Source: Escherichia coli DSM 30083 = JCM 1649 = ATCC 11775
GTDB lineage: Bacteria > Pseudomonadota > Gammaproteobacteria > Enterobacterales > Enterobacteriaceae
Assembly: GCF_003697165.2 (NCBI RefSeq)
Contig: NZ_CP033092.2
Coordinates: 2,728,001 to 2,792,000 of the forward strand
Length of the DNA: 64,000 bases
Reading direction: 5' to 3'
Shown here: in pieces, positions 17,162 through 26,448 of the stretch
Layout of the letters: every line of letters begins with the position of its first letter
How positions within the stretch are numbered: the stretch's first letter is position 1
The notes under the pieces: model-generated
Seen by the model: only the letters and a program-made list of their open reading frames with translations
Database searches by the model: none
Told to the model about the DNA's origin: nothing
Program-made: the position numbers and the translations under genes

Positions 17162-17185
17162 AAACGGAGCATGGCAGCTCCGTTT
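17162..17185 (-). terminator. ychE terminator hairpin
   Basis: AAACGGAGC (17162-17170) and GCTCCGTTT (17177-17185) form a perfect 9-bp stem just after the ychE stop codon, followed on the minus strand by a short T-rich TTTACTTC. Confidence 0.7.
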
Positions 17186-17198
17186 CATTTGAAAGGAA

Positions 17199-17846
17199 TT
17201 AATTAAGCAGGCCGGGGAAAATCCCCTTAATACCAGTAACGATAAATTCAATCCCCAACGCCATCAGCAATAGCCCCATAATACGCGTAATCACGTTGAT
17301 GCCGGTCTGGCGTAAAACTCGTACCAGCCACGGTGCCATGCGGAACAATCCCCAGCAACATAAAGCGAACAATGCAATAGCCACAAAGAAACCAAACAGA
17401 TAGCTAATGCTGTGATAACGCGTACCCCAGACGATGGTAGAACTGATCGCCCCTGGCCCCGCCATCAACGGCAACGCCAATGGCACCACACCAATGCTTT
17501 CACGTACCGCGGTTTCTGATTTTTCTTGCTTGTTCTGTTTATCCTCACCAAGCTTGCCGCTGATCATCGACATCGCTATTGTCACCACCAGGATGCCACC
17601 GGCGATACGGAATGAATCAATTGATATACCAAAAAGTTGTAGAATCGTGTCGCCGAGAAAAAGCGAGATCCACAAGATAATGGCCACAGACAGGTTGGCT
17701 GTAAGGTTAGTTTTGTTTCGCGCTGCCGCTGTCTGATAACTGGTCATGCTGATAAAGACGGGAATAATCCCTACCGGGTTGACCAGCGCAAATAACCCGA
17801 TGAAAAATTTGAAGTAAACGGGAAAATCAAAAAGGGTCTGAATCAC
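17199..17846 (-). CDS. ychE: MarC-family inner membrane protein YchE
   Basis: This 215-residue MarC-family protein has six hydrophobic helices and the family motif FALVNPVGIIPVFISMT near the N-terminus; a second, related motif (LPLMAGPGAISSTIV) lies in the middle, giving the internal two-fold symmetry typical of MarC. The function is unresolved; the family was once tied to multiple antibiotic resistance but this has not held up. It diverges from adhE across a 476-bp regulatory region. Confidence 0.95.
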   Translation of the reverse strand: MIQTLFDFPVYFKFFIGLFALVNPVGIIPVFISMTSYQTAAARNKTNLTANLSVAIILWISLFLGDTILQLFGISIDSFRIAGGILVVTIAMSMISGKLGEDKQNKQEKSETAVRESIGVVPLALPLMAGPGAISSTIVWGTRYHSISYLFGFFVAIALFALCCWGLFRMAPWLVRVLRQTGINVITRIMGLLLMALGIEFIVTGIKGIFPGLLN

Positions 17847-18322
17847 GGTTAGCTCCGAAGCAAAAGCCGGATAATGTTAGCCATAAATAAGGTTGAAAAG
17901 ACGCGCTGACAATACGCCTTTTGACAGCATTTTTCACCTCCTAACTACTTAAAATTGCTATCATTCGTTATTGTTACCTAGTTGTGCAAAACATGCTAAT
18001 GTAGCCAACAAATCATACTACAATTTATTAACTGTTAGCTATAATGGCGAAAAGCCATGCTGAAAGGTGTCAGCTTTGCAAAATTTTGATTTGGATCACG
18101 TAATCAGTACCCAGAAGTGAGTAATCTTGCTTACGCCACCTGGAAGTGACGCATTAGAGATAATAACTCTAATGTTTAAACTCTTTTAGTAAATCACAGT
18201 GAGTGTGAGCGCGAGTAAGCTTTTGATTTCCATCGGTTAAGCAAATCATCACCGCACTGACTATACTCTCGTATTCGAGCAGATGATTTACTAAAAAAGT
18301 TTAACATTATCAGGAGAGCATT
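17847..18322 (+). promoter_or_regulatory. adhE upstream region and structured leader
   Basis: This 476-bp gap contains the adhE promoters and a long 5' leader. A perfect 13-bp inverted repeat, TTTTAGTAAATCA (18184-18196) and TGATTTACTAAAA (18284-18296), encloses about 87 nt; the second arm ends 14 nt before the Shine-Dalgarno AGGAGAG (18312-18318). Literature on E. coli reports that adhE translation needs RNase III cleavage of a leader structure and that RNase G controls message decay; this repeat is a likely part of that fold. Binding sites for Cra, Fis or NarL were not mapped. Confidence 0.6.
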
Positions 18323-20998
18323 ATGGCTGTTACTAATGTCGCTGAACTTAACGCACTCGTAGAGCGTGTAAAAAAAGCCCAGCGTGAATATGCCAGTTTC
18401 ACTCAAGAGCAAGTAGACAAAATCTTCCGCGCCGCCGCTCTGGCTGCTGCAGATGCTCGAATCCCACTCGCGAAAATGGCCGTTGCCGAATCCGGCATGG
18501 GTATCGTCGAAGATAAAGTGATCAAAAACCACTTTGCTTCTGAATATATTTACAACGCCTATAAAGATGAAAAAACCTGTGGTGTTCTGTCTGAAGACGA
18601 CACTTTTGGTACCATCACTATCGCTGAACCCATCGGTATTATTTGCGGTATCGTTCCGACCACTAACCCGACTTCAACTGCTATCTTCAAATCGCTGATC
18701 AGCCTGAAGACCCGTAACGCCATTATCTTCTCCCCGCACCCGCGTGCAAAAGATGCAACCAACAAAGCGGCTGATATCGTTCTACAGGCTGCTATCGCTG
18801 CCGGTGCTCCGAAAGATCTGATCGGCTGGATCGATCAACCTTCTGTTGAGCTGTCTAACGCACTGATGCACCACCCAGACATCAACCTGATCCTCGCGAC
18901 TGGTGGTCCGGGCATGGTTAAAGCCGCATACAGCTCCGGTAAACCAGCTATCGGCGTAGGCGCGGGCAACACTCCGGTTGTTATCGATGAAACTGCTGAT
19001 ATCAAACGTGCAGTTGCATCTGTACTGATGTCCAAAACCTTCGACAACGGTGTAATCTGTGCTTCTGAACAGTCTGTTGTTGTTGTTGACTCTGTTTATG
19101 ACGCAGTACGTGAACGTTTCGCAACCCACGGCGGCTATCTGTTGCAGGGTAAAGAGCTGAAAGCTGTTCAGGACGTTATCCTGAAAAACGGTGCGCTGAA
19201 CGCGGCTATCGTTGGTCAGCCAGCCTATAAAATTGCTGAACTGGCAGGCTTCTCTGTACCAGAAAACACCAAGATTCTGATCGGTGAAGTGACCGTTGTT
19301 GATGAAAGCGAACCGTTCGCACATGAAAAACTGTCCCCGACTCTGGCAATGTACCGTGCTAAAGATTTCGAAGACGCGGTAGAAAAAGCAGAGAAACTGG
19401 TTGCTATGGGCGGTATCGGTCATACCTCTTGCCTGTACACTGACCAGGATAACCAACCGGCTCGCGTTTCTTACTTCGGTCAGAAAATGAAAACGGCTCG
19501 TATCCTGATTAACACCCCGGCTTCTCAGGGTGGTATCGGTGACCTGTATAACTTCAAACTCGCACCTTCCCTGACTCTGGGTTGTGGTTCCTGGGGTGGT
19601 AACTCCATCTCTGAAAACGTTGGTCCGAAACACCTGATCAACAAGAAAACCGTTGCTAAGCGAGCTGAAAACATGTTGTGGCACAAACTTCCGAAATCTA
19701 TCTACTTCCGCCGTGGCTCCCTGCCAATCGCGCTGGATGAAGTGATTACTGATGGCCACAAACGTGCGCTCATCGTGACTGACCGCTTCCTGTTCAACAA
19801 TGGCTATGCTGATCAGATCACTTCCGTATTGAAAGCAGCAGGCGTTGAAACTGAAGTCTTCTTCGAAGTAGAAGCTGACCCGACCCTGAGCATCGTTCGT
19901 AAAGGTGCAGAACTGGCAAACTCCTTCAAACCAGACGTGATTATCGCGCTGGGTGGTGGTTCCCCGATGGACGCTGCGAAGATCATGTGGGTTATGTACG
20001 AACATCCGGAAACTCACTTCGAAGAACTGGCGCTGCGCTTTATGGATATCCGTAAACGTATCTACAAGTTCCCGAAAATGGGTGTGAAAGCGAAAATGAT
20101 CGCTGTCACCACCACTTCTGGTACAGGTTCTGAAGTCACTCCGTTTGCGGTTGTAACTGACGACACTACTGGTCAGAAATATCCGCTGGCAGACTATGCA
20201 CTGACCCCGGATATGGCGATTGTCGACGCCAACCTTGTTATGGACATGCCGAAGTCCCTGTGTGCTTTCGGTGGTCTGGACGCAGTAACTCACGCCATGG
20301 AAGCTTATGTTTCTGTACTGGCATCTGAGTTCTCTGATGGTCAGGCTCTGCAGGCACTGAAACTACTGAAAGAATATCTGCCAGCGTCCTACCACGAAGG
20401 GTCTAAAAATCCGGTAGCGCGTGAACGTGTTCACAGTGCAGCGACTATCGCGGGTATCGCGTTTGCGAACGCCTTCCTGGGTGTATGTCACTCAATGGCG
20501 CACAAACTGGGTTCCCAGTTCCATATTCCGCACGGTCTGGCAAACGCCCTGCTGATTTGTAACGTTATTCGCTACAACGCGAATGACAACCCGACCAAGC
20601 AGACTGCATTCAGCCAGTATGACCGTCCGCAGGCTCGCCGTCGTTATGCTGAAATTGCCGACCACCTGGGTCTGAGCGCACCGGGCGACCGTACTGCAGC
20701 TAAGATCGAGAAACTGCTGGCATGGCTGGAAACGCTGAAAGCTGAACTGGGTATTCCGAAATCTATCCGTGAAGCTGGCGTTCAGGAAGCAGACTTCCTG
20801 GCGAACGTGGATAAACTGTCTGAAGATGCATTCGATGACCAGTGCACCGGCGCTAACCCGCGTTACCCGCTGATCTCCGAGCTGAAACAGATTCTGCTGG
20901 ATACTTACTACGGTCGTGATTATGTAGAAGGCGAAACTGCAGCGAAGAAAGAAGCCGCTCCGGCTAAAGCTGAGAAAAAAGCGAAAAAATCCGCTTAA
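18323..20998 (+). CDS. adhE: bifunctional aldehyde-alcohol dehydrogenase AdhE
   Basis: This 891-residue fusion enzyme converts acetyl-CoA to acetaldehyde and then ethanol during fermentation, forming long spirosome filaments. The N-terminal aldehyde dehydrogenase half has the catalytic Cys246 (GVICASEQ). The C-terminal iron-dependent alcohol dehydrogenase half has the NADH loop GGGSPMDAAK and the metal-binding His residues in GGLDAVTHAMEAY and CHSMAHKLGSQFHIPHG. Codon use is that of a highly expressed gene. The C-terminus is a Lys/Ala-rich tail. Its own terminator is split by an IS4-type element 30 bp after the stop. Confidence 0.98.
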   Translation: MAVTNVAELNALVERVKKAQREYASFTQEQVDKIFRAAALAAADARIPLAKMAVAESGMGIVEDKVIKNHFASEYIYNAYKDEKTCGVLSEDDTFGTITIAEPIGIICGIVPTTNPTSTAIFKSLISLKTRNAIIFSPHPRAKDATNKAADIVLQAAIAAGAPKDLIGWIDQPSVELSNALMHHPDINLILATGGPGMVKAAYSSGKPAIGVGAGNTPVVIDETADIKRAVASVLMSKTFDNGVICASEQSVVVVDSVYDAVRERFATHGGYLLQGKELKAVQDVILKNGALNAAIVGQPAYKIAELAGFSVPENTKILIGEVTVVDESEPFAHEKLSPTLAMYRAKDFEDAVEKAEKLVAMGGIGHTSCLYTDQDNQPARVSYFGQKMKTARILINTPASQGGIGDLYNFKLAPSLTLGCGSWGGNSISENVGPKHLINKKTVAKRAENMLWHKLPKSIYFRRGSLPIALDEVITDGHKRALIVTDRFLFNNGYADQITSVLKAAGVETEVFFEVEADPTLSIVRKGAELANSFKPDVIIALGGGSPMDAAKIMWVMYEHPETHFEELALRFMDIRKRIYKFPKMGVKAKMIAVTTTSGTGSEVTPFAVVTDDTTGQKYPLADYALTPDMAIVDANLVMDMPKSLCAFGGLDAVTHAMEAYVSVLASEFSDGQALQALKLLKEYLPASYHEGSKNPVARERVHSAATIAGIAFANAFLGVCHSMAHKLGSQFHIPHGLANALLICNVIRYNANDNPTKQTAFSQYDRPQARRRYAEIADHLGLSAPGDRTAAKIEKLLAWLETLKAELGIPKSIREAGVQEADFLANVDKLSEDAFDDQCTGANPRYPLISELKQILLDTYYGRDYVEGETAAKKEAAPAKAEKKAKKSA

Positions 20999-21027
20999 TC
21001 AGTAGCGCTGTCTGGCAACATAAACGG

Positions 21028-21039
21028 CCCCTTCTGGGG
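21028..21039 (+). repeat. left 12-bp target duplication inside the adhE terminator
   Basis: CCCCTTCTGGGG is repeated exactly at 22185-22196, flanking the IS4-type element. Twelve bp is within the 11-14 bp range of IS4. The uninterrupted site would read ACGGCCCC-TTCT-GGGGCCGT followed by TTTTTT, which is the adhE rho-independent terminator; the duplication covers the loop and the inner half of the stem. Confidence 0.9.
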
Positions 21040-22184
21040 TAATGCCAGTCAGTTAAGGATCAGTTGACCGATCCAGTGGCTGTGTAAGAATCCGGAAACG
21101 CTCACTCGTTTCCGGATTTTTGTATGCTCATTGGGCAGGCCCTTGATTTGGTATCCCGTTACGATTCTCTGCGTAACCCACTGACTTCTCTGGGGGATTA
21201 CCTCGCCCCCAAACTCATCTCTCGTTGCCTTGCCGAATCAGGTACTGTAACGCTACGCAAGCGCCGTCTTCCCCTCGAAATGATGGTCTGGTGTATTGTT
21301 GGCATGGCGCTTGAGCGTAAAGAACCTCTTCACCAGATTGTGAATCGCCTGGACATCATGCTGCCGGGCAATCGCCCCTTCGTTGCCCCCAGTGCCGTTA
21401 TTCAGACCCGCCAGCGTCTGGGAATTGAGGCTGTCCGCCGCGTGTTCACGAAAACAGCGCAGCTCTGGCATAACGCCACGCCGCATCCGCACTGGTGCGG
21501 CCTGACCCTGCTGGCCATCGATGGTGTGTTCTGGCGCACACCGGATACACCAGAGAACGATGCAGCCTTCCCCCGCCAGACACATGCCGGGAACCCGGCG
21601 CTCTACCCGCAGGTCAAAATGGTCTGCCAGATGGAACTGACCAGCCATCTGCTGACGACTGCAGCCTTCGGCACGATGAAGAACAGCGAAAATGAGCTTG
21701 CTGAGCAACTTATAGAACAAACCGGCGATAACACTCTGACGTTAATGGATAAAGGTTATTACTCACCAGGACTGTTAAATGCCTGGAGCCTGGCGGGAGA
21801 ACACCGCCACTGGATGATCCCTCTCAGAAAGGGAGCGCAATATGAAGAGATCAGAAAACTGGGTAAAGGCGATCATCTGGTGAAGCTGAACATCAGCCCG
21901 CAGGCACGAAAAAAGTGGCCGGGACTGGGAAATGAGGTGACAGCCCGCCTGCTGACCGTGACGCGCAAAGGAAAAGTCTGCCATCTGCTGACGTCGATGA
22001 CGGACGCCATACGCTTCACCGGGACGTATACCGGAGCTGATGCGCGATCTTGCAAGTATGGGACAACCAGTGAAATTACCGACAAGAAGGGAAAGGGCCT
22101 TCCCGAGAGTGGTAAAGGAGAGGCCCTGGAAATACCCCACAGCCCCGAAAAAGAGCCAGTCAGTTGCTTAACTGACTGGCATTA
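21040..22184 (+). mobile_element. decayed IS4-type element (K-12 insZ/ychG locus)
   Basis: Perfect 18-bp terminal inverted repeats TAATGCCAGTCAGTTAAG lie at 21040-21057 and, inverted, at 22167-22184, flanked by an exact 12-bp target duplication. The element is 1145 bp against about 1426 bp for IS4, consistent with one internal deletion of about 281 bp. The same locus between adhE and tdk carries the insZ pseudogene in K-12, so the insertion is old in the species. The ends are intact and could still be mobilised in trans by a related transposase. Confidence 0.9.
21124..22171 (+). pseudogene. insZ: IS4 transposase pseudogene, internal deletion and frameshift
   Basis: Residues 1 to about 299 follow the IS4 transposase InsG closely, including two of the three DDE acidic residues (LLAIDGVFW and LMDKGYY). 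After TDAIRF the sequence jumps (near base 22023) to the InsG C-terminal region in another frame: read in that frame, the bases give RIPELMRDLASMGQ and continue to a stop at 22169-22171 matching the IS4 end. The skipped part contains the YREK segment with the catalytic Glu. The frame as read runs to 22329 as missense. The protein cannot be an active transposase. Confidence 0.9.
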
Positions 22185-22206
22185 CCCCTTCTGGGGCCGT
22201 TTTTTG
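22185..22206 (+). terminator. right target duplication and remnant of the adhE terminator
   Basis: CCCCTTCTGGGG (22185-22196) is followed by CCGTTTTTTG. The right-hand copy keeps the U tract but only a 4-bp stem, the outer ACGG arm having stayed on the left of the element. It may still terminate weakly. Confidence 0.75.
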
Positions 22207-22455
22207 TTTTCCCAAAACAACTTTTCCATAAACCGGCAGCATTGTCCTTCATCATATTTGCGACGATGTATAACGCCTACACACAGCGATATTGTACTTT
22301 ACAGGTTACAAGTCAATGTCGGTGTATAAGCGCTCTGTGAGGCGTATAGCGGCGTTAAAAAACTGCCGAGAAGGGTGTATAGCCCGGAAGAAGTGCGTAA
22401 AACGAACTGACAGGATAAAAGCGCCCTGCTCACCCTGTCAGTAAAGAAATTCTTA
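22197..22455. other. intergenic region between IS4-type element and tdk
   Basis: About 260 bp with no gene. It holds the T-rich tail of the adhE terminator and, at 22407-22441, an 8-bp stem CTGACAGG/CCTGTCAG just downstream of tdk that probably serves as the tdk terminator (T-rich TTCGTTTTA follows on the minus strand). Confidence 0.5.
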
Positions 22456-23073
22456 TTAATCGTGGCGATGCCTTTCCTGAATAGCCGTTAATGAGCCGAC
22501 TTCTAACGCTTCTTTATAGTGTTTACGGCATACAGAAACGTAGCGTTCATTACCACCAATAACCACCTGCTCACCTTCGTTATAAGGTCTGCCTGCTTGA
22601 TCAAGACGCAGCACCATGCTTGCTTTACGGCCACAAAAACAGATGGTTTTTAATTCAACCAGTTTGTCGGACCATGCCAGTAAGTATTGACTGCCAATAA
22701 ATAATTCACCTCGAAAATCGGTACGTAAACCATAACAAAGTACGGGTATATCGAGTTGATCGACAACCTCCGATAATTCATATACTTGTTGTCTGGTTAA
22801 AAACTGGCATTCATCAACCAGTACGCAATGAATTGCCTGCTGTTCATGTTCCGCACGAATCTCATCAAATAATGATGAATTTTGGTTAAATAATTTTGCA
22901 GGTGATGACAAACCTATACGCGAACTGACTTTCCCGGCACCAAAGCGATCATCAATTTCTGCCGTATATACGACAGTGCGCATGCCGCGTTCCTGGTAAT
23001 TGTATGAAGATTGCAACAATGCTGTAGACTTACCCGCATTCATTGCGGAATAGTAGAAATATAGCTGTGCCAT
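22456..23073 (-). CDS. tdk: thymidine kinase
   Basis: This 205-residue type II thymidine kinase phosphorylates thymidine and deoxyuridine in the salvage pathway. P-loop [11 protein letters not shown] lies near residues 10-20, the Walker B-like LVDECQFLT holds the catalytic Glu, and Cys pairs (TICFCGRK ... SVCRKH) hold the structural zinc. Full length. It is divergent from hns, with a 603-bp region between them. Confidence 0.97.
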
Positions 23074-23676
23074 CAGCCACAGGCCCTCAATGATATGAAA
23101 TAAAGTTGGCTGGAGTTTATCATAATTCGTCAGTTTTTCAGCTCAACAGTATGCACAGAAGTGGTATATGCGTTCTCCCTTACGAAGCCTTGCATAATCC
23201 TTCTGAGCTATCATTACAACTGCCTCGCTTGTTATAAGCGGGTAAATGACTGCCGGTAACTATTCACAATCTTTAACCTGTTGCGCATGTAATAGCCCTC
23301 TGTTGACCTCCAGGAGATAGTGCAATACTAAGTCCCTGCTCTTATTGCGACTGTTCTACTTTTCATCATTCGCTTAATAGGGAATTCTCGTAAACACGGC
23401 TAATACAGAAGACTGAAAGGTCGTCAGCCTACGATTATCTCCCCATAAAATGTGACATGAATCAGGAAGTTTTAACCTCACGTGCTGCGAAATCATCGGT
23501 GCAAATAGGGCTATATGCCGCGTCTTTTCTGGCTAATTTTATGAAAAGATATTTATTGGCGGCACAAAATAAAGAACAATTTTGAATTCCTTACATTCCT
23601 GGCTATTGCACAACTGAATTTAAGGCTCTATTATTACCTCAACAAACCACCCCAATATAAGTTTGAGATTACTACA
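23074..23676. promoter_or_regulatory. tdk-hns intergenic region with hns promoter
   Basis: The 603-bp gap separates divergent tdk and hns. The hns promoter is seen as -35 TTGCAC (23606-23611), 17-bp spacing and -10 TATTAT (23629-23634). A CCAAT sequence, the reported CspA target type, lies in the leader just before the gene. A candidate 42-codon ORF (23457-23585) is listed separately. The rest is A/T-rich, fitting the known autoregulation by H-NS. Confidence 0.7.
23457..23585 (+). CDS. candidate small ORF upstream of hns, 42 residues
   Basis: ATG at 23457 opens a 42-codon frame reading [20 protein letters not shown], then an alanine/phenylalanine-rich helix-like stretch ([16 protein letters not shown]) and NKEQF. 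Composition and amphipathic pattern look protein-like. No clear Shine-Dalgarno precedes it (ATAAAATGTGAC), which weakens the case. It ends 92 bp before hns and 21 bp before the hns -35 box. I do not recognise a family. Confidence 0.3.
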
Positions 23677-24090
23677 ATGAGCGAAGCACTTAAAATTCTG
23701 AACAACATCCGTACTCTTCGTGCGCAGGCAAGAGAATGTACACTTGAAACGCTGGAAGAAATGCTGGAAAAATTAGAAGTTGTTGTTAACGAACGTCGCG
23801 AAGAAGAAAGCGCGGCTGCTGCTGAAGTTGAAGAGCGCACTCGTAAACTGCAGCAATATCGCGAAATGCTGATCGCTGACGGTATTGACCCGAACGAACT
23901 GCTGAATAGCCTTGCTGCCGTTAAATCTGGCACCAAAGCTAAGCGTGCTCAGCGTCCGGCAAAATATAGCTACGTTGACGAAAACGGCGAAACTAAAACC
24001 TGGACTGGCCAGGGCCGTACTCCAGCTGTAATCAAAAAAGCAATGGATGAGCAAGGTAAATCCCTCGACGATTTCCTGATCAAGCAATAA
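23677..24090 (+). CDS. hns: nucleoid-associated protein H-NS
   Basis: H-NS, 137 residues, binds curved A/T-rich DNA and silences horizontally acquired and stress genes. The N-terminal coiled-coil oligomerisation region (residues about 1-65, [20 protein letters not shown]...) is followed by a linker and the C-terminal DNA-binding domain with [16 protein letters not shown], whose QGR loop enters the minor groove. Complete and unchanged in its key residues. A strong terminator follows. Confidence 0.98.
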
Positions 24091-24112
24091 TCTTTTGTAG
24101 ATTGCACATGCT

Positions 24113-24140
24113 AAAAATCCCGCCATCGGCGGGATTTTTT
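24113..24140 (+). terminator. hns rho-independent terminator
   Basis: AAAAATCCCGCC (24113-24124), loop ATC, GGCGGGATTTTT (24128-24139), ending in a T run. It begins 23 bp after the hns stop codon. Confidence 0.9.
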
Positions 24141-24173
24141 ATTGTCCGGTTTAAGACAATATAATAAGAATAA

Positions 24174-24210
24174 GCTATAAAAAAACGGCGTCGATTGCTC
24201 AACGCCGTTT
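24174..24210 (-). terminator. galU rho-independent terminator
   Basis: AAACGGCGT (24183-24191) pairs with ACGCCGTTT (24202-24210). On the minus strand the stem is followed by a T run (A tract of the plus strand just before 24183), 24 bp after the galU stop. Confidence 0.85.
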
Positions 24211-24233
24211 CGTGGAAAACACCGATACGGATG

Positions 24234-25142
24234 TTACTTCTTAATGCCCATCTCTTCTTCAAGCCAGGCTTTAAATTCCGTGCCAAGGGTGTTATGACGA
24301 ATACCGTATTCAACGAAGGCCTGCATGTAACCTAATTTATTACCGCAGTCATGGCTCTTCCCTTTCATATGATAGGCTTCAACCGTTTCTTTTTCGATCA
24401 GCATATCAATTGCGTCAGTGAGCTGAATTTCATCACCAGCTCCAGGAGGGGTTTTTGCCAGCAACGGCCAAATATCCGCGCTAAGTACGTAACGACCCAC
24501 AATAGCGAGATTAGACGGCGCAACATCCGCTTTTGGTTTTTCAACCACGCCAACCATCGGTACGCTTTCACCCGGCGCTAATTCAACGCCTTTGCAATCC
24601 ACAACGCCATATGCGGTCACATCAGCAACCGGTTCAACCATGATCTGGCTATGACCCGTTTCATCAAAGCGGCGGATCATCTCTGCCAGGTTATCCTGTG
24701 ATAAATCGGATTCATATTCATCCAGAATAACGTCAGGCAAAATAACAGCTACCGGTTCATCACCCACTACCGGGTGAGCACACAATACCGCGTGTCCCAG
24801 GCCTTTCGCCAGCCCCTGACGAACTTGCATAATAGTCACGTGTGGCGGACAAATAGACTGCACTTCATCAAGCAGTTGACGTTTTACACGTTTTTCCAGC
24901 ATTGCTTCCAGTTCAAAACTGGTATCAAAGTGGTTTTCAATAGAGTTTTTAGATGAGTGAGTAACCAGCACAATTTCAGTAATGCCAGCCGCAATACATT
25001 CATTCACGACGTATTGAATTAATGGCTTATCGACAAGTGGCAGCATCTCTTTCGGGATGGCTTTCGTCGCCGGCAACATCCTGGTTCCTAATCCCGCTAC
25101 GGGGATAACGGCTTTTTTGACTTTCGTATTAATGGCAGCCAT
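24234..25142 (-). CDS. galU: UTP-glucose-1-phosphate uridylyltransferase
   Basis: GalU, 302 residues, makes UDP-glucose for galactose metabolism, LPS core, trehalose and membrane-derived oligosaccharides. The nucleotidyltransferase signature [19 protein letters not shown] starts near residue 17, and the sugar-phosphate region [19 protein letters not shown] is present. The start ATG is preceded by a good AGGAGA ribosome site. It converges on hns and follows rssB in the same direction with a 201-bp gap. Confidence 0.97.
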
Positions 25143-25343
25143 TTAAATTCTCCTGGACTGTTCGTGTTTTGAACGTGTTCATATTTCTGTATCGCATCCC
25201 AGTATATCAGCACCCCGAAGGGGCTAAGTTCTGAAAAGGAGGCGAGTTAGCATAATTAAGACAATTACTTATACGAATAGCGACGATAGTACCACCAGCC
25301 GACATTAGCAGGTAATGCAAATTTAGCCCGTGTTATCGTTTGC

Positions 25344-26357
25344 TCATTCTGCAGACAACATCAAGCGCAGCCGACCACCGGTTCCCCATATTTGGCATTG
25401 CCAGGCATCGCATCGCTGGCTCAATTGATTCAAATAAGCGTTACCTAAAGTGCCTAACGGAACACCATTACTGATTTGCACCTGATGTTCGCCGGTATTT
25501 AACGTCGCATTCAGACCCGCAGAAACCAGAATGAGATTTTTCAGTTCGCGATGATAATAGCCAACTAATAGCGGAAACTGCCCCGGCAGATTGGCCTGAC
25601 GGAGTAAATGGTTTACCTGCTTCAATAACGCGCCCAACTCTGGCAACCGTTGATTTTGGTGTGCAAGCTGTTCCTGTAATAATCCGTTAAACAATGCGCG
25701 TAATAACAAGGCAGCAAGTACGCCATTATGTCCAGCTCGGGTGACATCAAGGCAATAAAATGCCAGATCGTTTTCCGAAAGTGCGGCAATATCAAGCACC
25801 AGGCCGGGTTTGTCCGCGGCAACTAATTGACGATAATTAACCCGGCATTGGGAAATCACCTGCTGAACTGGCGGTTGTAGTTCCTGTAATAATTTCGCCG
25901 CTGCAGCAGGGTTATCAACCATTGCATCCCAGTCGCGAAAAAGCCTTTCCTCTTCCTCAACGCGGGAATTAAACATGCTGGGATAGAGACAGGCAAAAAC
26001 CATCTCGCGCAAGCGATTCAGATCTTTAACCGGTTTCAGCAAAACATCTTCAACGCCCAGACGTAACGCTTTGGCAATATCTGCCATATTTTCAGTGGCA
26101 GATATCACCAGAACCGGTGTCTGGTCACCACTGTTGCGTATATGTTCCAGCAGTTTAAGCCCGTTCATTCGTGGCATCGCGATATCACATATCATCAGGT
26201 CTGGAGTGAAACCTCCCAGCAACTCAAGGGCATCCACCCCATCAGCCGCCAGTACCGTTGTCGCTCCCAATGAGGAAAACCACGAATCCAGAAGCGAGCG
26301 AAATACCTGCTCATCTTCAACAATGAGAATCTGTTTTCCGACCAATGGCTGCGTCAT
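25344..26357 (-). CDS. rssB: RssB, response regulator and RpoS-ClpXP adaptor
   Basis: This 337-residue orphan response regulator binds the stationary-phase sigma factor RpoS and delivers it to ClpXP for degradation. The receiver domain (residues 9-125) has the phospho-acceptor Asp58 (LMICDIAMPRMNG) and conserved Asp15/Glu/Lys pocket residues. A linker helix leads to a C-terminal PP2C-like pseudophosphatase domain without catalytic metal residues. It lies 91 bp after rssA in the same direction. Confidence 0.96.
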   Translation of the reverse strand: MTQPLVGKQILIVEDEQVFRSLLDSWFSSLGATTVLAADGVDALELLGGFTPDLMICDIAMPRMNGLKLLEHIRNSGDQTPVLVISATENMADIAKALRLGVEDVLLKPVKDLNRLREMVFACLYPSMFNSRVEEEERLFRDWDAMVDNPAAAAKLLQELQPPVQQVISQCRVNYRQLVAADKPGLVLDIAALSENDLAFYCLDVTRAGHNGVLAALLLRALFNGLLQEQLAHQNQRLPELGALLKQVNHLLRQANLPGQFPLLVGYYHRELKNLILVSAGLNATLNTGEHQVQISNGVPLGTLGNAYLNQLSQRCDAWQCQIWGTGGRLRLMLSAE

Positions 26358-26448
26358 GTTCTCTCCCCTGACTGGCTTTACTCAATAGTGGCATGCTATT
26401 GCCACCTGCGCCTGTCAGAATTAACTTAAGTGTAGATAAAAATTCTGG

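Larger units (their letters stand above)
16462..17198. other. 737-bp oppA-ychE intergenic region
   Basis: This long gap lies upstream of oppA and downstream of ychE, both on the minus strand, so it holds the oppA promoter and leader and the ychE terminator. It is A/T-rich. One candidate small ORF (16880-17041, plus strand) is listed separately. No tRNA, transposase or other recognisable gene was found. Confidence 0.6.

Noticed and set aside
18782..20293. A 503-codon open frame on the minus strand inside adhE
   Set aside because: It is antisense to a highly expressed gene with strong codon bias, which often leaves long open frames on the other strand. It has no ribosome site, no recognisable domain and a low-complexity His/Phe/Ser/Thr-rich product.
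22197..22329. The last part of the 401-codon IS4 frame as real protein
   Set aside because: After the internal deletion the frame is shifted and runs past the right inverted repeat into flanking DNA.
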